This document shows positions 1 through 6,851 of a stretch of 25,593 bases of DNA, one piece after another. Position 1 is the stretch's first letter. Each line of letters starts with the position of its first letter. The notes under the pieces are model-generated. The model saw only the letters and a list, made by a program, of their open reading frames with translations. It did not search any database and was not told the origin of the DNA. The translations under genes and the position numbers were made by a program. The DNA is from Lysobacter sp. GTDB taxonomy: Bacteria; Pseudomonadota; Gammaproteobacteria; Xanthomonadales; Xanthomonadaceae. The DNA lies in assembly GCA_030151365.1 (NCBI GenBank), contig JASLDW010000077.1, positions 1-25,593 of the forward strand. The letters are read 5' to 3'.

Positions 1-313
1 CCTTGAAGTCGCCGCCCATGTAGCCGACGTTGTCGCTCTTGCCGGGTGGCGCGCCGGGCACCGGGCGATCGAAGGTGTAGAACGCCGCGCCCTTGGTCTT
101 GCCCTGGTCGCGATGATCGTTCGACGGGTCGCCGTTGACGAAGCGATCGGTCATCACGAAATACACCGCGTCGCTGGCCATCGGCTGGAGGGTGCCGTAG
201 TAGTCGCCAGACGCGGGCTTGATGGCTGTTCCGGCGTGGACGCTGCCGGCGATGGACGCGGAGAGCAGCGTGACTGCCAGGGTCGAGATCTTTTTCAGCT
301 TCGTCATCTTCAT
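1..313 (-). CDS. Secreted GH13 alpha-amylase family protein (partial, 3' end off the window)
   Basis: Reading the minus strand from the ATG at 313 gives 104 codons open to the window edge. The product begins MKMTKLKKISTLAVTLL and has a clear signal peptide ending near SVHAG. About residue 43 onward it reads DAVYFVMTDRFVNGDPSND, the first beta-strand signature of GH13 alpha-amylases and cyclodextrinase-like enzymes (compare the usual Y-x-I-x-x-D-R-F-x-D/N-G). Family enzymes hydrolyse alpha-1,4 glucans; with a signal peptide this one would act in the periplasm or outside the cell. Its ATG overlaps the TGA of the upstream transporter gene (ATGA, 310-313), so the two are probably translated together. 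The catalytic residues lie outside the window, so substrate and activity cannot be judged. Confidence 0.85.
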   Translation of the reverse strand, partial: MKMTKLKKISTLAVTLLSASIAGSVHAGTAIKPASGDYYGTLQPMASDAVYFVMTDRFVNGDPSNDHRDQGKTKGAAFYTFDRPVPGAPPGKSDNVGYMGGDFK

Positions 314-1791
314 GCATTCCGTGGTTCGGGCACGCGCAGGGTCAGCAATCCGGCGACCGCCATGCAGACCGCGCCGATCACCAATGCGTAGATCGGCTGA
401 TTGCCGAACAGATGCTTCACCAGCAGGCCGAGCAGGCTGACCGCGACCAGCTGCGGGATCACGATGAAGAAATTGAAGATGCCCATGTAGATGCCCATCT
501 TCTCCGCCGGAACGCTGTCGGAGAGCAGGGCGTAGGGCAGGGACAGGATCGATGCCCAGGCAAAGCCAATGCCGATCATCGACAACAGCAATAGTTTTGG
601 ATCGCGGATCAGGAACACCGACAACAGGCCGAGTCCGCCCAGCAACGAGTTCAGCAGATGGCTGCGGCGCAATCCGATCGCCCGCACCATGCGCGGAATG
701 ACGATCGCCGCCAGCGCGGAGAATCCGTTGTAGGCGGCGAACAGCACGCCGACCCAGTTGGCGCCTTCGTTGTAGGCGACCGAGGTCGGATCGGTGCTGC
801 CGTAATGGACGGAGGTGACCGCAGGCGTCGTGTAGATCCACATCGCGAACAGCGCGAACCACGAGAAGAACTGCACGATCGCGAGCCGGCGCATCGCCGA
901 TGGCATCTGGTGGAGGTCGCGCATGATGTTGGCGAGCATGCCGGTATTCGCCGTATGGCCACTAAGCAGCAACAAGGCGCCGTAAGCGGCCACGCCTCCG
1001 GCCAGCACGTACAACTGCTTGTCGAGCGCGAAGTGGCCGACGGCCCAGAACCCGACCAGGCCCGCGACGAGCGCGGCGATCGCGAGATGCGACCATTTGC
1101 GCGGACTGGTGCCGCCGTCGTGGGCGCTGCCTGTTTCGGGCGCGTGATCGTCGAAGGACGCGAGTTCCGCCGGGCTGTATTCGCGGCTGCGGAATACCGT
1201 CCATGCGATGGCGCCAAGCAAGACCACGCCGCCGATATAGAAGGAATACCGCACCGTATCGGGGATGTGGCCGCCGGGCGCGGTATTGGCCACGCCCGAA
1301 TGTTCCAGCAGCCAGGGCAGCAAACTGGCGACGACTGAGCCCACGCCGATGAAGAAGCTCTGCATCGAATAGCCGGCGGCGCGCTGGTCCTGCGGCAGCT
1401 GGTCGCCAACGAAGGCGCGGAACGGTTCCATCGACACATTGATCGACGCATCGAGGATCCACAGCATGCCGGCCGCGACCCACAGCGCGCCGACATTGGG
1501 AAAGGCGAACAGCGCCAGCGAGGCGAGGATGGCGCCGCCGAGGAAATAGGGGCGGCGGCGACCGAGTCTGCTCCAGGTGCGGTCGGAGAGGTAGCCGATC
1601 ACCGGTTGCACCAGCAGGCCCGTCATCGGCGCGGCGATCCACAGCAGCGGGATGTCGTCGACATTGGCGCCAAGGGTCTGGAAGATGCGGCTGACGTTGG
1701 CGTTCTGCAGCGCGAATCCGAACTGGATGCCGAGGAATCCGAAACACATGTTCCAGATCTGCCAGAAGCCGAGGCGGGGTTTGGCGGCCAT
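310..1791 (-). CDS. MFS sugar transporter, SLC45/MalY-like (probable maltose/malto-oligosaccharide:H+ symporter)
   Basis: The 493-residue product is very hydrophobic with about twelve predicted membrane segments. After the second segment it carries LSDRTWSRLGRRRP, the cytoplasmic RxGRRRP loop typical of SLC45-type sugar/H+ symporters, a group that includes the Caulobacter inner-membrane maltose transporter MalY. I chose the ATG at 1791 (MAAKPRLGFWQIWN) because homologues start just before the first membrane helix. The frame stays open 31 codons upstream but encodes non-membrane sequence running into the promoter region. The gene is divergent from the alpha-glucosidase at 2009 and overlaps the downstream alpha-amylase by 4 bases. 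Neighbours imply that it imports maltose or short maltodextrins across the inner membrane. The substrate is inferred from context. Confidence 0.85.
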   Translation of the reverse strand: MAAKPRLGFWQIWNMCFGFLGIQFGFALQNANVSRIFQTLGANVDDIPLLWIAAPMTGLLVQPVIGYLSDRTWSRLGRRRPYFLGGAILASLALFAFPNVGALWVAAGMLWILDASINVSMEPFRAFVGDQLPQDQRAAGYSMQSFFIGVGSVVASLLPWLLEHSGVANTAPGGHIPDTVRYSFYIGGVVLLGAIAWTVFRSREYSPAELASFDDHAPETGSAHDGGTSPRKWSHLAIAALVAGLVGFWAVGHFALDKQLYVLAGGVAAYGALLLLSGHTANTGMLANIMRDLHQMPSAMRRLAIVQFFSWFALFAMWIYTTPAVTSVHYGSTDPTSVAYNEGANWVGVLFAAYNGFSALAAIVIPRMVRAIGLRRSHLLNSLLGGLGLLSVFLIRDPKLLLLSMIGIGFAWASILSLPYALLSDSVPAEKMGIYMGIFNFFIVIPQLVAVSLLGLLVKHLFGNQPIYALVIGAVCMAVAGLLTLRVPEPRNA

Positions 1792-1934
1792 GCCGGTATC
1801 CGTGTTGAAGATGCAGGCATCGTGCCGCTTGCCAGCGGCACTGGCATGTTGCAGTGCAAACAAAACGGCCGGTTTCAACGGCAAAAGCAGGCGTATTCCG
1901 GCAGGCGCATGCAGCTATACAAGCGTGCGCGCGC

Positions 1935-1950
1935 ATGCATACGTATTCAT
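1935..1950. promoter_or_regulatory. Operator candidate, copy 1 (near-palindrome ATGCATACGTATTCAT)
   Basis: ATGCATAC and GTATTCAT are inverted halves with one mismatched pair, meeting at a central CG. That is the usual geometry of LacI-family operators. The reverse complement, extended by one base, matches the sequence at 6754-6769 upstream of the TonB-dependent receptor over 16 bases (GATGAATACGTATGCA). Two near-identical palindromes in front of the two arms of one sugar locus make a shared regulator site likely. The regulator's identity and sign of control are inference, and no LacI-type gene lies in the window. Confidence 0.65.
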
Positions 1951-1998
1951 CCGGGAAACCTCGCGCGGCATGGAATAGTGCGCGCTGGCACAGGCTGT

Positions 1999-2002
1999 GG
2001 AG
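1999..2002 (+). promoter_or_regulatory. Ribosome binding site deciding the alpha-glucosidase start
   Basis: GGAG lies six bases before the ATG at 2009. The in-frame GTG at 1997 overlaps this site and has no binding site of its own, so the ATG at 2009 is preferred. Confidence 0.55.
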
Positions 2003-2008
2003 CAGGCA

Positions 2009-3634
2009 ATGGCGCATCCGTGGTGGCGCGGCGCGGTGATCTACCAGATCTATCCGCGCAGCTTCCGCGACAGCAACGGCGATGGCATCGGCGATCTGCC
2101 GGGCATCACCGCGCATCTGGATCACGTTGCCGCCCTTGGCGTCGATGCGATCTGGATTTCGCCATTCTTCACCTCGCCGATGGCCGATTTCGGCTACGAC
2201 ATTGCCGATTTCCGCGGCGTCGATCCGATTTTCGGCACGCTGTCCGATTTCGATGCGCTGGTGGCGCGCGCGCATGCGCGTGGCCTGCGGGTGATGATCG
2301 ACCAGGTGCTGAGCCATTGCTCGATCGAGCACCCGTGGTTCCACGAAAGCCGGATGAGCCGGGACAATCCCAAGTCGGACTGGTTCGTCTGGGCTGATGC
2401 CAAGTCCGATGGTTCGCCGCCCAACAATTGGCTGTCGATCTTTGGCGGCGTGGCCTGGCGCTGGGAGCCGCGACGCGGCCAGTACTACCTGCACAATTTC
2501 CTGTCCGACCAGCCGCAGCTCAATTTCCACCAGCCGGCGGTGCGGCAGGCGCAGCTCGACAACCTGCGTTTCTGGATGGATCGCGGCGTCGACGGCTTCC
2601 GCCTCGATTCGATCAACTTCTGCTTCCATGACGCGCAGTTGCGCGACAACCCGGCCAAGCCGATCGAAGCGCGCAGCGGTCGCGGTTTCTCGCCCGACAA
2701 CCCTTATGCGTTCCAGTACCACTGGTACAACAACACGCAGCCGGAAACGCCGGTCTTTCTCGAGGAATTGCGGCGGTTGATGGATTCGCACGGCGAGATC
2801 GCCACGCTGGGCGAGATTTCCTCCGAGGACTCGCTGGCGACGATGGCGGAATACGTCACGCCCAAGCGCCTGCACATGGGCTACAGCTTCGAGCTGCTGA
2901 CCGACGACTTCAGCGCCGCGCACATCCGCGGTACGGTCGAAACCCTGGAAGCGAAGCTGCAGGGCGGCTGGCCATGCTGGGCGCTCTCCAATCACGATGT
3001 CCAGCGCGTTGCCAGCCGCTGGGGCGGTGCCGAGCCACATCCGCAGCTGGCGCGCCAACTGGTCGCGCTGGTGTGTTCCCTGCGCGGCTCGGTCTGCCTG
3101 TACCAGGGCGAGGAACTCGGTCTCCCCGAAGCCGACGTGCCGTTCGAAGCGCTGCAGGATCCCTACGGCAAGACCTTCTGGCCGAACTTCAAGGGCCGCG
3201 ATGGCTGCCGCACGCCGCTGCCGTGGACGTCGGATGCCGACGCCGGATTCGGTGCACCGCGTCCGTGGTTGCCGGTGCCGGACGCACATCGCGCGTTGTC
3301 GGTGGCGGCCCAGGAAGCAAACGCCGAGTCGACCTTGCGTGCCGCGCGCGCCTTCCTTGGCTGGCGCAAGGATCAGCGAGCCCTGGTCGAGGGCACGATC
3401 CGGTTTCTCGACGCACCGGAACCGGTCCTTGCCTTCGAGCGCGCACAGGACGGCGAGCGCATGCTGTTGGTCTTCAATCTCTCCGCAATTCCGGTTGAAT
3501 GGAGCGTGCCGGCGGAGTGGCTGATGGCAACGCAGGTTGCAGCGCCGGGCGTCATGGCGGGAACGTTCGCCGAGGGGGGCGTGGCATTGCCGGCGCACGC
3601 CCTGGTCGTGCTCAAGACTCTGGAATCCGCATGA
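2009..3634 (+). CDS. GH13 alpha-glucosidase (GH13_23-like)
   Basis: The 541-residue product opens with WWRGAVIYQIYPRSF, the start of the GH13 oligo-glucosidase barrel, and has no signal peptide, so it is cytoplasmic. The conserved regions are present: DQVLSH in region I, GFRLDS with nucleophile D200, LGEIS with acid/base E269, and SNHD with transition-state stabiliser D330. Length and motifs resemble proteobacterial alpha-glucosidases such as the Halomonas enzyme HaG. The residue after the nucleophile is Ser, where alpha-1,6-specific enzymes carry Val, which favours alpha-1,4 activity (inference). Region I has Ser where most GH13 enzymes have Asn (DxVxNH). It overlaps the next gene by 4 bases (ATGA). 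Probable role: cleaving imported maltose and maltodextrins to glucose. Confidence 0.93.
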   Translation: MAHPWWRGAVIYQIYPRSFRDSNGDGIGDLPGITAHLDHVAALGVDAIWISPFFTSPMADFGYDIADFRGVDPIFGTLSDFDALVARAHARGLRVMIDQVLSHCSIEHPWFHESRMSRDNPKSDWFVWADAKSDGSPPNNWLSIFGGVAWRWEPRRGQYYLHNFLSDQPQLNFHQPAVRQAQLDNLRFWMDRGVDGFRLDSINFCFHDAQLRDNPAKPIEARSGRGFSPDNPYAFQYHWYNNTQPETPVFLEELRRLMDSHGEIATLGEISSEDSLATMAEYVTPKRLHMGYSFELLTDDFSAAHIRGTVETLEAKLQGGWPCWALSNHDVQRVASRWGGAEPHPQLARQLVALVCSLRGSVCLYQGEELGLPEADVPFEALQDPYGKTFWPNFKGRDGCRTPLPWTSDADAGFGAPRPWLPVPDAHRALSVAAQEANAESTLRAARAFLGWRKDQRALVEGTIRFLDAPEPVLAFERAQDGERMLLVFNLSAIPVEWSVPAEWLMATQVAAPGVMAGTFAEGGVALPAHALVVLKTLESA

Positions 3635-5673
3635 AATCGAAATTGCTCGCGTTGCTGTTGCTGGTCAGCCCGTTGCTCGCGCATGCCGGCAACAACGAAG
3701 TCGCGCATGTCAGCTCGCCGGATGGCCACATCGTCGTCACCGTGCTCGACATCAATGGCGAGGGACGGATCGGCTATCGGGTGTCGCGCGACGGCAAGCC
3801 GGTGATCGGCGATTCCCGGCTGGGGTTCGTGTTGCGCAACGGCGCCGAACTGTTGCGCAATTTCAAGCTGGAGTCGCAGTCGAGCCGCAGCGTCGACGAG
3901 ACCTGGGACCAGCCCTGGGGCGAGCGCCTGCACACTCGCAACCACTACAACGAACTCACCACCGCCTTCGTCGAAGGCGTGAACGACAAGCGCCATCTCG
4001 AGGTGGTGTTCCGCGTCTTCGATGACGGCATAGGCTTCCGCTACCGCTTCCCCAAGCAGCCCAACCTGGGTCGCGTCGAGATCGTCGATGAGGTGACGGA
4101 ATTCGACATCACGCGTCCGGCGACCGCGTGGTGGGAAGTCGGGGGAGAGTGGAACCGCTACGAATATCTCTACAACAAGACGCCGCTGAACCAGCTGTCG
4201 CAGGCGCACACGCCGGTGACGATGAAGACCGACGACGGCCTCTATTTGTCGATCCATGAAGCTGCATTGGTCGATTACGCCTCGATGTGGCTGCGTCGGG
4301 TCGACGGTCAGCGCCTGAAGGCGCGCCTGGCGCCCGGCGGTACGCAACCGGCGAGCGTGGTGCGCGAAACACCGTTCGTCACGCCTTGGCGCACCATCCA
4401 GATTTCCGACCGTCCGGGAGGACTGGTCGAGTCGAGCCTGATCCTCAATCTCAACGATCCCAACGTGCTGGGTGACGTCAGCTGGTTCAAGCCGGCGAAA
4501 TATGTCGGGGTGTGGTGGTCGATGCATCTGGACCAGCAGACCTGGGGCAGCGGACCGAAGCACGGCGCGACCACCGGGAACACCAAGCGCTACATCGACT
4601 TCGCCGCCGCCAACGGTTTCCGCGGCGTGCTGGTGGAAGGCTGGAACCCCGGTTGGGACGGCGACTGGTTCGCACATGGCTGGAATTTCGATTTCACCAG
4701 GGCCACGCCCGATTTCGACATCGAAGGCCTGTCGCGGTATGCCGCAGCCAAGGGCGTGCACCTGATCGGCCATCACGAGAACGCCTGCGCGGTCAGCCAT
4801 TACCTGGGCCAGCTTGATGCCGCGCTCGACCTCGACCAGCGATTGGGAATCGATGTGGTCAAGACCGGCCACGTCTGCGATGCCGGCCAGATCGAACGCC
4901 AGGACACGCCAAGCGATCCGATCACGCGCGAATGGCACGATGGCCAGTGGATGAGCAATGTCCATCTGCGGGTGGTGAAGGAAGCGGCCAAACGCCACAT
5001 CGCCATCAATCCGCACGAACCGATCAAGGACACCGGCCTGCGCCGCACCTATCCGAACTGGGTGAGTCGCGAAGGCGCGCGCGGCATGGAATACAACGCA
5101 TGGGGTGATCCGCCGAATCCGCCGGAACACGAAATCAACCTGGTGTTCACCCGCATGCTCGCCGGTCCGATGGATTACACGCCTGGCGTGCTGAGCCTGA
5201 CCGGCAAGGGCGGGCAGGAGATACAGAGCACGCTGGCGCGCCAGCTCGCGCTGTACGTGGCGATCTACAGCCCGATCCAGATGGCGGCGGATCTGCCGGA
5301 ACACTATGCGCAGCACATGGATGCGTTCCAGTTCATCCGCGACGTGCCGACCGACTGGCAGGACACCCGCGTGGTCAATGGCGAGATCGGCGAGTACGTG
5401 ACCATCGCGCGCAAGGAGCGCGGCGGCGACAACTGGTATCTCGGCAGCATGAGCGATCGCAATGCACGCACGCTCAAGGTGCCGCTGTCCTTCCTCGACC
5501 CGGGCAGGAAATATCGCGCCGAGATCTATCGTGATGGCGAAGGCGCCGACTGGCATGGCGCCGCGCGTTTCAGGTTCATGAAGGAAAGCCGCACCGTCAC
5601 TGCCAGGGACACGCTCGATCTGTGGCTGGCGGGCGGCGGCGGCGCCGCGATTCGCTTCGTCGCGTTGAAGTGA
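3631..5673 (+). CDS. GH97 glucosidase, SusB-like, secreted
   Basis: The 680-residue product begins MKSKLLALLLLVSPLLAHAG, a signal peptide, and is followed by the GH97 N-terminal beta-sandwich (SSPDGHIVVTVLDINGEGRIGYRVSRDG-like start) and a TIM barrel. Glutamates E383 (GHHE), E463 (PHEP) and E487 (RGMEY) sit where the inverting Bacteroides SusB has E439, E508 and E532. The 24-residue spacing of the last two is identical to SusB. This points to the inverting alpha-glucosidase subgroup rather than the retaining alpha-galactosidases, which use an aspartate. Its start overlaps the alpha-glucosidase stop (ATGA), and its own TGA shares a base with the next ATG, so it is one operon. It would act in the periplasm on oligosaccharides brought in by the receptor at 6852. 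Confidence 0.93.
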   Translation: MKSKLLALLLLVSPLLAHAGNNEVAHVSSPDGHIVVTVLDINGEGRIGYRVSRDGKPVIGDSRLGFVLRNGAELLRNFKLESQSSRSVDETWDQPWGERLHTRNHYNELTTAFVEGVNDKRHLEVVFRVFDDGIGFRYRFPKQPNLGRVEIVDEVTEFDITRPATAWWEVGGEWNRYEYLYNKTPLNQLSQAHTPVTMKTDDGLYLSIHEAALVDYASMWLRRVDGQRLKARLAPGGTQPASVVRETPFVTPWRTIQISDRPGGLVESSLILNLNDPNVLGDVSWFKPAKYVGVWWSMHLDQQTWGSGPKHGATTGNTKRYIDFAAANGFRGVLVEGWNPGWDGDWFAHGWNFDFTRATPDFDIEGLSRYAAAKGVHLIGHHENACAVSHYLGQLDAALDLDQRLGIDVVKTGHVCDAGQIERQDTPSDPITREWHDGQWMSNVHLRVVKEAAKRHIAINPHEPIKDTGLRRTYPNWVSREGARGMEYNAWGDPPNPPEHEINLVFTRMLAGPMDYTPGVLSLTGKGGQEIQSTLARQLALYVAIYSPIQMAADLPEHYAQHMDAFQFIRDVPTDWQDTRVVNGEIGEYVTIARKERGGDNWYLGSMSDRNARTLKVPLSFLDPGRKYRAEIYRDGEGADWHGAARFRFMKESRTVTARDTLDLWLAGGGGAAIRFVALK

Positions 5674-6728
5674 TGGCGGGAATTGCGCCGCGGTCGTTGT
5701 CGTTGGCGCTGTTGCTCGCACTGCTGCCATTCCGGGCATTGGCGGCACCGCATGGACCTGTCGAGGTGAGGATCGACGCGCCTTCGGTATCGCCCAAACC
5801 GATGCGCGTGCGACTGTGGTTGCCGCCCGGTTATCGCCCGCACTCGGCGATGCGCTACCCGACGCTGTACATCAACGATGGGCAGGACATGGAAGCCGTC
5901 GGCTTGCAATCGACGCTCGATGACCTTTATCGACATCGCCTGATCAAGCCGATGATCGTCGTCGCCGTCGACATGCCGCAGGATCGCATGGCGGGCTACG
6001 GCGTCTCGAATCGCGCGAAAGGCGTTTCCGTCGTTGCGCCAACCAAATACGGAGCGGTCGGCGCCAACGCCCAGGCGTATTCGCAATGGCTGGCCGGCAC
6101 GCTGGTGCCGTACGTCGATGACCATTGGAAGACGCGCCGCGATGCCGGCCAGCGCTGGTTGCTGGGTTGGTCATTGGGCGCGATCAATGCGTTCTCTGTG
6201 GGGTGGCAATATCCGCAGACATTCGGCGGGGTCGGGGCGTTTTCACCTTCCTTCTGGCTGTCCACCGACAGCGCTGATGCGCGCGCCGTGCAGGCGACGC
6301 GCATCGCGCATTCCCTGGTGGAAACGTCATCGCCACCGGTGAAATCAAGATTCTTTTTCGCCGCCGGCGACGCCGAGGAAAAGAATGATCGCGATGGCGA
6401 TGGCGTCATCGACGTGATCGACGACGTGCTCGACCTGATGCAGGGCTGGACCGATGGCGACGGTCGCATGCACAAGGGCCTGAAGCAGCTCGGGTATTCG
6501 ATCGACATCGATTACGCGGCGAAGCCCGATGCCTCCGCCGCAGTGTTCTACCGCCTGCCCGGGGGCGAACACAACCAGAAGAGTTGGGCGCGGATGTTGC
6601 CCGCGTTCCTGCAGTGGATGGAGGGCGCGCATGCCGATGTTGCCGTGCAGCAAGTCAGTGATTCGGCGTCGTCGATGGCGGGGGCCGACCGCAAAAACAC
6701 GCGGGAAACAGGGGGCGCAACGCGCTGA
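5673..6728 (+). CDS. Secreted alpha/beta-hydrolase (putative esterase fold) with an EF-hand-like loop
   Basis: The 351-residue product has an N-terminal signal peptide ending at about LAA-AP. It shows the putative-esterase (Fes/esterase D-like) layout: MRVRLWLPPGY, YPTLYINDGQD, then the nucleophile elbow GWSLG with S167, and a late GGEHNQKSW with the likely catalytic His. Between the elbow and the His it contains D239-R-D-G-D-G-V-I-D-V-I-D250, a DxDxDGxxD calcium-loop pattern embedded in an acidic stretch. The ATG shares one base with the GH97 stop (TGATG), so it belongs to the glucoside operon. Known relatives hydrolyse ester or amide bonds. Removal of acyl groups from substrate sugars is a guess from context. 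The last 35 residues are polar and low in conservation signals. Confidence 0.8.
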   Translation: MAGIAPRSLSLALLLALLPFRALAAPHGPVEVRIDAPSVSPKPMRVRLWLPPGYRPHSAMRYPTLYINDGQDMEAVGLQSTLDDLYRHRLIKPMIVVAVDMPQDRMAGYGVSNRAKGVSVVAPTKYGAVGANAQAYSQWLAGTLVPYVDDHWKTRRDAGQRWLLGWSLGAINAFSVGWQYPQTFGGVGAFSPSFWLSTDSADARAVQATRIAHSLVETSSPPVKSRFFFAAGDAEEKNDRDGDGVIDVIDDVLDLMQGWTDGDGRMHKGLKQLGYSIDIDYAAKPDASAAVFYRLPGGEHNQKSWARMLPAFLQWMEGAHADVAVQQVSDSASSMAGADRKNTRETGGATR

Positions 6729-6754
6729 ATGGGTCGTTGTAATGACGATTTGTG

Positions 6755-6770
6755 ATGAATACGTATGCAG
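6755..6770. promoter_or_regulatory. Operator candidate, copy 2 (ATGAATACGTATGCAG), upstream of the TonB-dependent receptor
   Basis: This is the inverted copy of the site at 1935-1950, with GATGAATACGTATGCA in common. It lies about 80 bases before the receptor start and 26 bases after the esterase stop. The receptor can therefore be transcribed separately from the upstream operon under the same regulator. Confidence 0.65.
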
Positions 6771-6774
6771 GCCG

Positions 6775-6803
6775 TTATCCATTCGTAAAGGTTTGACTAC
6801 GAT
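6775..6803 (+). promoter_or_regulatory. Possible promoter of the TonB-dependent receptor
   Basis: TTATCC (6775-6780) and TACGAT (6798-6803) are 17 bases apart and lie just downstream of the operator. TTGACT at 6793 is an alternative -35 but has no fitting -10. The element is weak and tentative. Confidence 0.25.
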
Positions 6804-6851
6804 CCACCGCCAATGGTGCGGATGCACCGAGGCGCAAAACCGGAGAATGCA

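Larger units (their letters stand above)
1792..2008. promoter_or_regulatory. Divergent promoter/operator region between the transporter and alpha-glucosidase genes
   Basis: This 217-base region separates two divergent transcription units of the sugar locus. It contains the palindromic operator candidate at 1935-1950, a direct repeat GCGCATGCA at 1905-1913 and 1931-1939 (starts 26 bases apart), and a 24-base strictly alternating purine-pyrimidine tract at 1923-1946 that runs into the operator. No convincing -35/-10 pair was seen. GAATAG near 1972 preceded by TG is the best -10-like element for the rightward unit. No gene was found here. Confidence 0.6.

Noticed and set aside
1863..1875. AAAC-GGCCG-GTTT inverted repeat as a second operator
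   Set aside because: The arms are only four bases and it is not repeated before the receptor.
962..3598. 878-codon open frame on the minus strand
   Set aside because: It is antisense to the alpha-glucosidase and partly to the transporter, which have clear motifs and signal-free or membrane sequence. The translation is Arg/His/Gln-rich with no domain, a codon-bias shadow common in high-GC DNA.
3373..5748. 791-codon open frame antisense to the GH97 gene
   Set aside because: There are no motifs, and the opposite strand carries the GH97 signature and catalytic glutamates.
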